From: Bradyrhizobium sp. SZCCT0231 | GTDB taxonomy: Bacteria > Pseudomonadota > Alphaproteobacteria > Rhizobiales > Xanthobacteraceae | Direction of reading: 5' to 3' | DNA: 64,000 nucleotides | Assembly (NCBI RefSeq): GCF_018130245.1 | Contig: NZ_JAFCKP010000007.1 | Location: forward strand, 186,001-250,000 | Part shown: positions 1 through 9,700 of the stretch, piece after piece | How positions within the stretch are numbered: position 1 is the stretch's first letter | Layout of the letters: every line of letters starts with the position of its first letter | The notes under the pieces: generated by a model | What the model was told of the DNA's origin: nothing | What the model saw: only the letters and a program-made list of their open reading frames with translations | The model's database searches: none | Position numbers and translations under genes: made by a program

Positions 1-1035
1 GCCAAGCTCAAGCTCGCGATCGACCTGACGCGCGAAGTGCTCGAGGTGCCCGCCGATTACCGCATCGGCATCGTGCCGGCCTCCGATACCGGCGCGGTCG
101 AGATGGCGCTGTGGTCGCTGCTCGGCGCAAAGCCCGTCACCACGCTCGCCTGGGAATCCTTCGGCGAGGGCTGGGTCAGCGACATCGTCAAGGAATTGAA
201 GCTCAAGGACGTCACCAAGCTGAATGCGGCTTACGGTGAGATCCCCGATCTGTCGAAGGTCGATCCCAAGAGCGACGTCGTCTTCACCTGGAACGGCACC
301 ACCTCGGGCGTGCGCGTGCCGAACGCCGACTGGATCAGCGCGACCCGGGAAGGCCTGACCATCTGCGACGCCACCTCGGCTGCATTCGCGCAAGCTCTTG
401 ATTGGCCGAAGCTCGACGTCGTCACCTTCTCCTGGCAGAAGGCGCTCGGCGGCGAGGCCGCGCACGGCATGCTGATCCTGTCGCCCCGCGCGGTGGAGCG
501 GCTCGAGACCTACAAGCCGGCCTGGCCGCTGCCGAAGATCTTCCGCATGACCAAGGGCGGCAAGCTCAACGAAGGCATCTTCGTCGGCGAGACCATCAAC
601 ACGCCATCCATGCTCTGCGTCGAGGACTATCTCGATGCGCTGAACTGGGCCAAGTCGATCGGCGGCCTCAAGGCGTTGATCGCGCGCGCCGACGCCAATA
701 CCAAGGTGCTGGCCGACTGGAAGGCGAAGACGCCCTGGATCGACTTCCTGGCCAAGGACGCCTCGATCCGCTCCAACACCTCGGTGTGCCTGAAGTTCAC
801 CGACCCCGCGATCACCTCGCTCTCCGAGGATGCGCAGGCCGACTTCTCCAAGAAGCTGGTCGCGCTGGTCGAGAAGGAAGGCGCAGGCTACGACTTCGCC
901 TATTACCGCGATGCGCCGGCGGGCCTGCGCATCTGGTGCGGCGCCACGGTGGAAGCGAAGGACGTCGAGCTGCTGACGCAGTGGATCGACTGGGCCTTCG
1001 CCGACACCAAGGCGCAGCTCGCCAAGGCGGCCTGA
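1..1035 (+). CDS. serC: phosphoserine aminotransferase, 5'-truncated by window edge
   Basis: Second step of serine synthesis: PLP-dependent transamination of 3-phosphohydroxypyruvate with glutamate, in the cytosol. The frame is open from base 1 and 344 residues are visible. Family members in this group are about 390 residues, so roughly 45 N-terminal residues lie outside the window. The class V aminotransferase fold is recognisable, with the PLP lysine in the motif FSWQKALGG (lysine codon at 439-441). Only one gene, serA, follows on the same strand, about 230 bp downstream; the pair makes phosphoserine from 3-phosphoglycerate. An internal GTG at position 37 is not the real start, because conserved sequence continues upstream of it. 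Confidence 0.95.
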   Translation, partial: AKLKLAIDLTREVLEVPADYRIGIVPASDTGAVEMALWSLLGAKPVTTLAWESFGEGWVSDIVKELKLKDVTKLNAAYGEIPDLSKVDPKSDVVFTWNGTTSGVRVPNADWISATREGLTICDATSAAFAQALDWPKLDVVTFSWQKALGGEAAHGMLILSPRAVERLETYKPAWPLPKIFRMTKGGKLNEGIFVGETINTPSMLCVEDYLDALNWAKSIGGLKALIARADANTKVLADWKAKTPWIDFLAKDASIRSNTSVCLKFTDPAITSLSEDAQADFSKKLVALVEKEGAGYDFAYYRDAPAGLRIWCGATVEAKDVELLTQWIDWAFADTKAQLAKAA

Positions 1036-1042
1036 TGTTCTG

Positions 1043-1246
1043 ACCCTCCCCTGGAGGGGGAGGGTCGACGCACCGGCGAGCATGATCCGGAAAAGTGGGT
1101 CTCCGGTTTTCCGACAAGATCATGCTCAAACAAACAGGTGCGGCGGGGTGGGGTGATCTCTCCACACGGCGCACCGGCAATTTTCTTTGTTGCAGCTTCA
1201 CCCCACCCCGGCGCTTTGCGCCGACCCTCCCCCTCCAGGGGAGGGT
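1043..1246. repeat. palindromic repeat family A with nested 50-bp palindrome
   Basis: Outer arms ACCCTCCCCTGGAGGGGGAG and its near-complement at 1224-1246 enclose inner arms built on GGGGTGGGGTGATCTCTCCAC. A second palindrome (about 1079-1127, arms GAGCATGATC and GATCATGCTC) sits inside it. The same family recurs at 10450-10606, 10669-10847 and 18622-18770. It fills the whole serC-serA gap. Confidence 0.8.
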
Positions 1247-1263
1247 GTGAAGGAAGACATCCC

Positions 1264-2853
1264 ATGACCAAACCCAAAGTTCTCATTTCCGACGCGCTCT
1301 CGCCCGCCGCCGTGCAGATCTTCAAAGACCGCGGCATCGAGGTCGATTTCCAGCCCAATCTCGGCAAGGACAAGGACAAGCTGGCCGAGATCATCGGCAA
1401 TTACGACGGCCTTGCGATCCGCTCGGCGACGAAAGCAACCGCCAAGATCCTCGACAAGGCGACCAGGCTGAAGGTGATCGGCCGCGCCGGCATCGGCGTC
1501 GACAATGTCGAGATTCCCGCCGCCACGGCCAAGGGCATCATCGTGATGAACACGCCGTTCGGCAATTCGATCACGACGGCCGAGCACGCCATCACCCTGA
1601 TGCTGGCGCTGGCCCGCGAGATCCCGCAGGCGGACGCCTCGACCCAGGCCGGCAAGTGGGAGAAGAACCGCTTCATGGGCGTCGAGATCACCGGCAAGGT
1701 GCTCGGTGTCGTCGGTTGCGGCAACATCGGCTCGATCGTCGCCGACCGCGCGCTCGGCCTGCGCATGAAGGTGATCGCGTTCGACCCGTTCCTGTCGCCG
1801 GAGCGCGCCAAGGACATCGGCGTCGAGAAGGTCGAGCTCGACGACCTCCTGAAGCGCTCCGATTTCATCACGCTGCATACGCCGCTCACCGACAAGACCA
1901 GGAACATCATCGATGCAGCCGCGATCGCCAAGATGAAGAAGGGCGTGCGCCTGATCAACTGCGCCCGCGGCGGCCTCGTCGACGAGCAGGCGGTGGTCGA
2001 TGCGCTCAATTCCAAGCACATCGCGGGCGCCGCCTTCGACGTCTTCGTCGAGGAGCCCGCGACCCAGAACGTGCTGTTCGGCCATCCCAACGTGATCTGC
2101 ACGCCGCATCTCGGCGCTTCCACCACCGAAGCGCAGGAGAACGTCGCGCTCCAGGTCGCCGAGCAGATGTCGGATTATCTCTTGACCGGCGCGATCTCGA
2201 ACGCCGTCAACTTCCCCTCGATCACGGCGGAAGAAGCGCCGAAGCTGAAGCCGTTCATCGCGCTCGCCGAGAAGCTCGGCTCGTTCGCCGGCCAGCTCAC
2301 CGAGAGCGGCATCCTCAAGGTCGAGATCACCTATGAGGGCCATGTCGCCGAGATGAAGATCAAGGCGATCACCTCCGCGGTGCTGTCGGGCCTGCTGCGG
2401 CCGATGCTCGGCGAGGTCAACGTCGTGTCCGCACCCGTCGTCGCCAAGGAGCGCGGCATGGTGGTGGACGAGATCGTGCGCGCCGCCCAGAGCGACTATG
2501 AGAGCCTGATCACCGTCACGGTTGCGACCGAACGCCAGGAGCGCTCGGTCTCCGGCACCGTCTATCACGACGGCAAGCCGCGCCTCGTCGACGTCAAGGG
2601 CATCCGCGTCGACGCCGAGTTCGGCAAGTCGATGATCTACGTCACCAACGAGGACAAGCCGGGCTTCATCGGCAAGTTCGCGGGCCTTCTGGGCGACGCC
2701 AAGATCAACATCGCCACCTTCCATCTCGGCCGTGTCGCGCCCGGCAGCGATGCCATTGCGCTGGTCGAGGTCGACGGTGTGGTGCCGGCCGACGTGCTCG
2801 CCAAGGTGCTGGCCCTGCCGCAGGTCAAGCAGGCCAAGGCGCTGACGTTCTGA
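1264..2853 (+). CDS. serA: D-3-phosphoglycerate dehydrogenase
   Basis: First committed step of serine synthesis: NAD-dependent oxidation of 3-phosphoglycerate to 3-phosphohydroxypyruvate. The protein has 529 residues, the long form of the family: catalytic and NAD-binding domains (about 1-315, Rossmann motif GCGNIGSIVADRAL, later HLGASTTEAQENVA), an intervening domain, and a C-terminal ACT-type domain (about 455-529, beginning IYVTNEDKPGFIGKFAGLLG). The ACT domain usually confers serine feedback control. The ATG at 1264 is preferred over upstream in-frame codons because those fall inside repeat DNA and a purine-rich GGAAG lies just before it. Confidence 0.96.
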   Translation: MTKPKVLISDALSPAAVQIFKDRGIEVDFQPNLGKDKDKLAEIIGNYDGLAIRSATKATAKILDKATRLKVIGRAGIGVDNVEIPAATAKGIIVMNTPFGNSITTAEHAITLMLALAREIPQADASTQAGKWEKNRFMGVEITGKVLGVVGCGNIGSIVADRALGLRMKVIAFDPFLSPERAKDIGVEKVELDDLLKRSDFITLHTPLTDKTRNIIDAAAIAKMKKGVRLINCARGGLVDEQAVVDALNSKHIAGAAFDVFVEEPATQNVLFGHPNVICTPHLGASTTEAQENVALQVAEQMSDYLLTGAISNAVNFPSITAEEAPKLKPFIALAEKLGSFAGQLTESGILKVEITYEGHVAEMKIKAITSAVLSGLLRPMLGEVNVVSAPVVAKERGMVVDEIVRAAQSDYESLITVTVATERQERSVSGTVYHDGKPRLVDVKGIRVDAEFGKSMIYVTNEDKPGFIGKFAGLLGDAKINIATFHLGRVAPGSDAIALVEVDGVVPADVLAKVLALPQVKQAKALTF

Positions 2854-2937
2854 GCTGCCGCTTCAAGACGCCGGACGAACCTCGACGATCAGGTCGAGGT
2901 TCGCCCGGGAGCGATGGACATCGACGTCCCAGAACTC

Positions 2938-4104
2938 TCAGTTGACGTGCGGCTTGGCGCGAGAGAACTGCTCCTTTGCGCCCGTCGCATGAGCCTGGCG
3001 CGCGGGCCTGGCTTCGCCAAACCCCGGCCGGACCGGCGCGATGACGGGCACCGGGCGGGTCTCGTGGCCGACGAGGCGACCTGGCAATGGCCTGTCGGAC
3101 GGGCGGACCGGATTGGGCGTGCTCGCAAAGCCGCCGCCGCCGGCACCCGTGCAGTCGAGCGAGACCTGCTTCCATCCGGTCGACTGCCCGATCGGGTTGG
3201 TTTTGTCTTCGGCCATCGCCTGCACGCTCGTCGTCTTCGACACCGAGATCTTCTTGGTGAAGACCGCCTCGTACTTGCCCGGCGAAACGAACGACGACCA
3301 AGCCTCGACGAACTGGCTCTGCATCGGCTCGTTACCGACCTTGGTCCAGAGCTTGAACTTGACCCCACCCGCCTTGCTGGTGCCGACGCGGACGCGAGCG
3401 TGGGTCATCTGGCATTTCGCCCCGGCATTGGGACTCGTCACATGGCCGGCAGAGGTCATGAAGCGGAGGTGGATGTCCTTGACGCTGAAGTTCGGCTCCT
3501 TGGCGGCGACGTCGTCGGCTTTGCCATGCTTGCCTTCGCATTCCACCGGCACGACCACGTTGGCGGTGTGCTTGTCCGTCGGTCCCAGTCCGCCCGACGG
3601 AAGCGGACCGACATCCTTGCTCGGGGTCAGGAACGAGGCGATCAGCTCGACGCCGACCGAGCCGAACGTGTTGTGGCTTTCGCGAATGCCCTTCCCTTCG
3701 CTGAGTTTCTTGTTGCAGGCCGCAATGACGGCCTGCTTTTCCGCCGCCGTCATGAAGTCGGTCGAGCCTTCATAGGTGGTCGAGAAGTTCACCTCATCGT
3801 CGTGTTTTTTATCGGGGGACACGTTGACGAAGTACATGCCTTCGGGGTGGCTGAGCTGACGCACCTTGTAATTCACGATGGGATACGACGACGTGATGTG
3901 GACCTTGACGGGCAGGCTGATGGTGCTGCCCTCGATCTTGGTCCACGACGTTCCATTCTCCGAAACGACCTTCAGGATGGTGGAGCTGAAGCCGTTGCCG
4001 GCGATCGTGACGTTCGTGCGGGCCGCATGAGCGCCGCTGCTGGCGGCGGTCAACAGGAGGATCGAGGCCGCTGCACTTTGCAGCAAGCGTGGGGTAATCG
4101 GCAT
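2938..4104 (-). CDS. exported hypothetical protein
   Basis: A 388-residue protein of unknown function. The ATG at 4104 has a GGAG ribosome site about 8 bases upstream and is followed by a typical signal peptide (hydrophobic run LLQSAAASILLLTAASSGAHA, cleavage near residue 27), so it should be exported to the periplasm. It contains few cysteines, is rich in Gly, Lys and Thr, and has a Pro/Arg-rich tail (about 335-388). No catalytic motif was recognised. It is divergent from the LysR gene at 4227, an arrangement often seen when the regulator controls its neighbour, but no operator could be assigned. Confidence 0.75.
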   Translation of the reverse strand: MPITPRLLQSAAASILLLTAASSGAHAARTNVTIAGNGFSSTILKVVSENGTSWTKIEGSTISLPVKVHITSSYPIVNYKVRQLSHPEGMYFVNVSPDKKHDDEVNFSTTYEGSTDFMTAAEKQAVIAACNKKLSEGKGIRESHNTFGSVGVELIASFLTPSKDVGPLPSGGLGPTDKHTANVVVPVECEGKHGKADDVAAKEPNFSVKDIHLRFMTSAGHVTSPNAGAKCQMTHARVRVGTSKAGGVKFKLWTKVGNEPMQSQFVEAWSSFVSPGKYEAVFTKKISVSKTTSVQAMAEDKTNPIGQSTGWKQVSLDCTGAGGGGFASTPNPVRPSDRPLPGRLVGHETRPVPVIAPVRPGFGEARPARQAHATGAKEQFSRAKPHVN

Positions 4105-4188
4105 TGTAGTACTCCATAAGGGTTTGAATTGACATTGCTTTACGTATTGCAGCGGGCTGTGTTTCGGCTGCATGTGGGTTGGTCGCCA

Positions 4189-4217
4189 TTGTTCCGAAAT
4201 TAGTTTCCGTATATAAT
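4189..4217 (+). promoter_or_regulatory. sigma70-type promoter of LysR gene
   Basis: TTGTTC at 4189-4194 and a perfect TATAAT at 4212-4217 are separated by 17 bp. The predicted start of transcription (about 4224-4227) coincides with the ATG at 4227, so the mRNA may be leaderless. Confidence 0.5.
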
Positions 4218-4226
4218 TTCACGAAT

Positions 4227-5156
4227 ATGATGAGAGAAATTCAGCTCGATCGGGTCGACCTGAACCTGTTTCCGGTCTTCGAAGCCGTGCTGGCGGAGGG
4301 GAACGTGGCGCGGGCGGCGGCGCGTCTGCACGTCACGCCCTCGGCGGTGAGCCACGGGCTCAATCGCCTGCGCCAGCAGTTCAACGATCCGCTCTTCCTC
4401 AAGGTGCCCAAGGGCGTCGTTCCGACCGAGCGCGCGCTCGAGCTCGCCGATGCCATTGCCGACGTCCTGGCGCGGGCGCGGCGCGTGGTCGGCGCGGCAG
4501 AGCCGTTCGACCCCGCGCGCTCGAAACGCCGCTTCACGCTCGGCGCGCCGGACGCGATTGCCGCTGTCATGATGCCGCAACTGCTCGCGGTCGTTCAGAA
4601 GCACGCGCCGTCGATCGACATGTCCTTGCGCTACGTGCTGCGCGATGCGGCATTTGCCGAGCTTGATGCACGGAGCGTCGACATCGCCGTCGTGCCGATC
4701 GACGACGTTCCCGCCCGCTTCGTCTCCAAGATCGTGTTCGAGGACCGTTTCCAGATTGCCGCGCGTTGCGGTCATCCGTTCGCGGACAGCCCGACCCTGA
4801 AGCGCTATTGCGAGATCCAGCACGTCATCGTCTCGCCTGGCGGCGATACGCGCGCCTATGTGGACGACGTCCTTGCCAGCAGAGGTCTGTCCCGCCGCGT
4901 GGCGATGACCGTTCCGAGCTTCATGCTCATGCTCGCGGTCGTCGCCGAAACCGATCTCGTCGCCGCGCTGCCGAAGGGACTTCTCGATGCCTATGGGGCT
5001 CGCTTCGGCCTCGTCGGCGTCGATTCCCCGCTGCCGATGCGCAGTTTTCAGCTTCGCGCCGTCGTCCCGAAAGCCGCAATGATGGATGCGGGCATCGAAT
5101 GGTTGTTCGGCCTGCTCGTGCATCCCAACGGTGCGAAGCAGCGTTCGCGTCGGTGA
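4227..5156 (+). CDS. LysR-family transcriptional regulator
   Basis: A DNA-binding regulator of 309 residues. The N-terminal winged helix is clear (LDRVDLNLFPVFEAVLAEGN, then AAARLHVTPSAVSHGLNRLR), followed by a periplasmic-binding-like effector domain (about 95-300). The start at 4227 (or the adjacent ATG at 4230) places the HTH at the usual distance from the N-terminus; an upstream in-frame start at 4179 would add 16 residues without family support. No Shine-Dalgarno is visible, in keeping with a leaderless message. The divergent exported protein is the likeliest target; the effector is unknown. Confidence 0.88.
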   Translation: MMREIQLDRVDLNLFPVFEAVLAEGNVARAAARLHVTPSAVSHGLNRLRQQFNDPLFLKVPKGVVPTERALELADAIADVLARARRVVGAAEPFDPARSKRRFTLGAPDAIAAVMMPQLLAVVQKHAPSIDMSLRYVLRDAAFAELDARSVDIAVVPIDDVPARFVSKIVFEDRFQIAARCGHPFADSPTLKRYCEIQHVIVSPGGDTRAYVDDVLASRGLSRRVAMTVPSFMLMLAVVAETDLVAALPKGLLDAYGARFGLVGVDSPLPMRSFQLRAVVPKAAMMDAGIEWLFGLLVHPNGAKQRSRR

Positions 5157-5288
5157 TATTCCAATCTGCGGAACGAGCGCCGCCGCCGACATCGAGGCCG
5201 GCGTTTTTCCTTCCCGCACCCGTCAAACTTTGTGTACCAATGGCGGCCAGGACGCTCCGTTCAAAATCGTTCGACAAGGGAGAGAACA

Positions 5289-6461
5289 ATGCGTGAAGCC
5301 GTCATCGTTTCCTATGCGCGCACGGGCCTGGCAAAGTCCGGCCGCGGCGGGTTCAACATCACGCCACCGATGTCGCTCGCGGCCCACGCCATCAAGCATG
5401 CTGTGAGCCGCTCCGGCGTAGACAAGGACTACGTCGAGGACTGCTATCTCGGCAATTGCGCCCATGGCGCGCCGAACATCGGCCGCCAGGCCGCGCTGCT
5501 CGCGGGCCTGCCGAAGACCACCGCCGGCGTCTCGGTGAACCGCTTCTGCTCCTCGGGCCTGCAGACCATCGCAATGGCCGCCAACTCGATCCGCTCGGAC
5601 GGCGCCGACTGCATCGTCGCCGGCGGCGTCGAGAGCATCTCGGTTCCCGGCGGCGGCACACCGAAGGAATCGATCGATCCGGAGCTGCTCAAGGTCGCCC
5701 CCGACATCTTCATGGCCATGATCGACACTGCCGACATCGTCGCCGAGCGCTACAAGCTCAGCCGCGAATACCAGGACGAGTTCTCGCTGGAATCGCAGCG
5801 CCGCATGGCCGCGGCGCAGCAGGCGAACAAGTTCAAGGACGAGATCGTCCCGATGAAGACCCAGATGAAGGTCGTCGACAAGCAGACCAAGGCCGAGAGC
5901 ATCGTCGACTACGTCGTCGATCGCGACGAGTGCAACCGGCCCGAGACCACGATGGAAGGATTGGCAAAGCTCGAGCCGGTGAAGGGCCCCGGCAAGTTCG
6001 TCACCGCCGGCAATGCCAGCCAGCTCTCCGACGGCGCCGCCGCCGTGGTGCTGATGGAAGCCAAGGACGCCGAGAAGCGCGGCCTCAAGCCGCTCGGCCG
6101 CTTCGTCGCCTGGGCCACCGCCGGCTGCGAGCCCGACGAGATGGGCATCGGCCCGGTGTTCGCGATCCCGAAGCTCCTGAAGCGCACCGGCCTCAAGATC
6201 GACGACATCGATCTGTGGGAGCTCAACGAGGCCTTCGCCAGCCAGTGCCTGTATTGCCGCGACCAGCTCGGCATCGATCCCGCCAAGTACAACGTCAATG
6301 GCGGCTCGATCGCGATCGGCCATCCCTTCGGCATGACCGGCGCCCGTCTCACCGGCCATCTGCTGCAGGAAGGCGCGCGCCGCAAGGCCAAGTGGGGCGT
6401 GGTGACGATGTGCATCGGCGGCGGCCAGGGCGGCGCCGGCCTGTTCGAGATCTACAGCTGA
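5289..6461 (+). CDS. acetyl-CoA C-acyltransferase (thiolase family)
   Basis: Catalyses thiolytic cleavage of 3-ketoacyl-CoA or the reverse Claisen condensation. The protein has 390 residues, normal for the family. Catalytic elements are present: nucleophilic cysteine in NRFCSSGLQT (about residue 87), WELNEAFA, the GHPFGMTGAR histidine, and the C-terminal cysteine in CIGGGQGGAG. Whether it serves fatty-acid beta-oxidation or biosynthesis cannot be told from sequence, so no symbol is given. The ATG at 5289 follows GGGAGAG; the longer in-frame extension lacks conserved sequence. A strong terminator follows at once. Confidence 0.93.
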   Translation: MREAVIVSYARTGLAKSGRGGFNITPPMSLAAHAIKHAVSRSGVDKDYVEDCYLGNCAHGAPNIGRQAALLAGLPKTTAGVSVNRFCSSGLQTIAMAANSIRSDGADCIVAGGVESISVPGGGTPKESIDPELLKVAPDIFMAMIDTADIVAERYKLSREYQDEFSLESQRRMAAAQQANKFKDEIVPMKTQMKVVDKQTKAESIVDYVVDRDECNRPETTMEGLAKLEPVKGPGKFVTAGNASQLSDGAAAVVLMEAKDAEKRGLKPLGRFVAWATAGCEPDEMGIGPVFAIPKLLKRTGLKIDDIDLWELNEAFASQCLYCRDQLGIDPAKYNVNGGSIAIGHPFGMTGARLTGHLLQEGARRKAKWGVVTMCIGGGQGGAGLFEIYS

Positions 6462-6481
6462 GATAGGCCTGCATGAATGCG

Positions 6482-6511
6482 AAAGGGCACGGCGCAAGCC
6501 GTGCCCTTTTT
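6482..6511 (+). terminator. rho-independent terminator of the thiolase gene
   Basis: A 12-bp GC-rich stem (AAAGGGCACGGC with GCCGTGCCCTTT) and a GCAA loop, followed by T5. It begins 20 bp after the stop codon. Confidence 0.85.
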
Positions 6512-6560
6512 GCTTGGAGCTTTGACGGCCGAACGGTAAGGGACGCACCACTCTCTCACT

Positions 6561-6778
6561 CCCTCGCCCCGTTCTTACGGGGAGAGGGTGGGGTGAGGGG
6601 CTGTCTCCGTGGGCTCGATCTGAATCGTAGGTGTGACGCGCTCGACGGCGATCGGAGATGTCGGATGGAGCATCGGCTGCGGCACCAGATTGCCTGGCCC
6701 CTCACCCGGATCGCACCGGACGATGCTGCGCATCGCCGGGCGCGATCCGACCTCTCCCCGCAAAGAGCGGGGAGAGGT
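6561..6778. repeat. palindromic repeat family G
   Basis: Left arm CCCTCGCCCCGTTCTTACGG with GGGGTGAGGGGC, and right arm GCCCCTCACCCGGATCGC then CTCTCCCCGCAAAGAGCGGG, face each other. It occupies nearly all of the gap between the thiolase terminator and the sensor kinase stop codon. A fragment of the same kind lies at about 43230-43262. Confidence 0.65.
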
Positions 6779-6788
6779 TAAGACCGCT

Positions 6789-9700
6789 CTACGCCCTCGC
6801 CAGAGCCGGGGCGAACACCACCTCGATCAGCGTGCCGTGGCCGGCGCTCTTGATGTTGAACCGCGCGCGGTTGGCTTCGACCAGCGCTTTCGTCAGCGAC
6901 AGGCTCAGCGCCGAGCTGTCGGCGGCATCCTCGGGCGGCGGCGTGCGGAACGGCTCCATGGCGGCGGCGACCTCGCGCTCGCTGAGGCCGTGACCGGTGT
7001 CGCGGATGCGAAGCGCGATCTCGCCGCGGTCGGTCAGCGCCGTCGAGACGATGACCTGGCCGCCGGCGCTGGCGAGCCGGATCGAGTTCGAGATCAGGTT
7101 CATGGTGATCTGCCGCATCGCGCGCGCGTCGACGCTCACCTGCGGCAGCGCATGGGCGAGCGAGGTGCGGATGATGATGCGCTCGCGATTGGCCTGCGGC
7201 TGCATCACCGTGACGCAGGCTTCGACCAGGTCGTTGAGGTTGAGGTTGGCGAAATTGAGATCGAGCTTGCCGGTCTCGATCCGCGACAGCTCCAGCAAAT
7301 CGTCGATGATGGCGATGACGCGCTCGCCGGAAGCGCGGATGTCCTTCATGTATTCGCCATAGCGCTCGTTGCCGAGCGCGCCGAAGCGCTCGGAGATCAT
7401 CACCTCGGCAAAGCCGATGATGGCGTTGAGCGGCGTGCGGATCTCGTGGCTGATCCGCGCCAGCATGTCGGCCTTGGCATTGGCCGCGCCGTCGACGAGG
7501 CGGCGGGCCTGGGTCAATTCGCTCTCGCCCTTCTTGCTCTGGGAGAGATCGCGGAACACGGCGAAGAAGTTCGGCCCGTCCGGCCGCGTGCGGCCCATGA
7601 TCATCGCGAGCGGAATCGCGCCGCCCTTCTTCTCGCGGCCGAGCACCTCGCGGCCGTGGTCGAGCAGGCTGGAAATGTCCTGGCTCTTCAGGCTTTCGAG
7701 ATAGTCGGCGACAATCTGCTGGCTCTCGGGCGCGAACAGCGTCATCAGGTTCTGCTCAAGCAGCTCTTGCCCGTCATAGCCGAACAGCGCCTCCGCGCTG
7801 CGGTTGCAGGCGTGGATGTTGCCTTCGGCATCGAACATGACGATGCCCTCGGCCGTGGTATCGAGGATCGCGGCGAGATCCTCCGCCTCGGCTTCGCCGG
7901 CCGCGGGCTCGGGTTCGTAGGGATAGGACTCGGCGACAACGGACTCTGCAATAACAGACTCGGCGATGAAGGTCTCTGCGATGACAGGCGCTGCGGCGAT
8001 GGGGGCCGCCTGCGGCAGCGCGCAGATCAGTGCATGCGCGTTCTCGCCGTCCCAGTCGATCGTGTGCAGATGCGCGTCCGTCGTCGCAAGCGGCTCTTCG
8101 CCATTGGCGACCGTTGCGCTGATCGTCACAGGCGTGCCGCCTTGCGACGTGCTGCTGGCCGGCGACACGCCCGGCTCGACATAGAGCGCATCCAGCCCGC
8201 CGGCATTCTCCAGCGCATTCAGGCTGGCATAGCCCATGCGCGCGAGGAAGGCGGGGTTGGCGTAGAGCAGGCGGTCGAGCCGGTAGATCAGGATGCCCGT
8301 CGGCAAGAGATCGAGCAGCGTGCGGTCGCGCGCGCTCATCCCGCGCGGCGGCGGTGCCGGCTCGGTCAGCCATTCGGTTGCAGCCTGCGGCGGCTCGGGC
8401 TCCGCCGGTTCGGCCGAGATATCCGCCGCCGGCTCGGCCGCGTCAGTCGCGATGGTCTCGCGCTCGCGTTCGAGCCGCTCGGACAATTGCCGCGCGAGCT
8501 CGTTGAACGCGCTGTTCTCGACCGGCGTCAGCGTCGGGGGGCGCGTATCGCCGGATGGGCGGAACGGCACGACATTGGGAGGCGTTTCCACGGGCGTGTC
8601 CAGATCGGTTGGGTGTGAAGTCGCGTCGCTTGTGGGCTCTGGCAGTTCGGGCTCGGGCGCGGGTGGCTCGCTTGGCGGAGGCGCCGCCGCTGCTTCGGGT
8701 TCGGCCTCCGGCTCCGCATCGGGCTCGGCGACCTCAGCGGAGAGGCCCTGCTGCGCCGGCGGTTCGACGAGCAGCTCGAAGCGCCTGAGCGCCTCGAGCC
8801 GGTTGAGGCCGTCGAGATCGCGGCAGACGCCAAATCCCCTGAAGCCGGCAAAGTTGCGCATCCGGTCGTAGACCGGCAGGCCCGCGAGCTCGACCGGAAT
8901 GTGCTCGCCGCCATCGGCGGGCCAGTTCACGGTGATGCCGGCCCAGGTGTCCTTGCTTTCCAGCACCTGCGCGATGCGCCCCTCCGGATCGAGCGAGAAC
9001 TCCGCGGCGATCTCGCGCCAGGGGCGGCCGAAGCCGGCGGCCGTGTGCGCGCCCATCAGGTGGATGAATTCATCGGAGCCGAGCACAAAGCGGCCCTCTG
9101 CATCCATCTGCCAGAGGAAGCGCAGCGGATGCTGACGCGGTGCGGGCGGCTCTTGCTGGCCCGAGGACTCTTGGTCCGAGGACTCTTGGCCCGACAACCC
9201 TTGGCCCGACGGCGGCTCGACCATGCCGACAGTGATCGGCGCAGCCTGCGGCGACACAAGGGCCGAGCAGCGGTTTTCAACCGGAGTTTTGGCCGCGGCG
9301 TCGGCCGTTACCGGGACGACCTGCTCGATCGTCTCTTCGCTGCTCTGGGCCGGCACGACGTCCGGTGTTGCCTCGCAGGCCGGCTGCTCGGGCGCGATCG
9401 TCTCGGCTGGTGTTTCGACCGGATCGGTGAAAGCGTCGAACAGCGCGAACACGGACGGAGCCGCGTCTGGCGGCGCAGGCTGTGCGTTCTCCGGCACTGC
9501 AGCCGGAGGCTCGACGGGTGCGACCTTGGGCGCGGCAGCGCCCGCAGCCGCTGCATGGGCGGCAGGCTCGATCAGCGCGACCAGGCCGACATCGGCCCCG
9601 AGGCCGACCCGTTGCAGCACCATCTGGCCGATGCCGATCGGCGTCGCGGCGCGGCCGGTTGCCAGCGCATCGCTGCGCGCCCGGTCGAGGCCGGCCTCAG

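Noticed and set aside
1198-2724. 508-residue minus-strand frame opposite serA
   Set aside because: Asp/His/Arg-rich antisense composition; serA is certain.
6633-8618. 661-residue plus-strand frame opposite the sensor kinase
   Set aside because: Antisense shadow of a clearly conserved kinase; biased composition.
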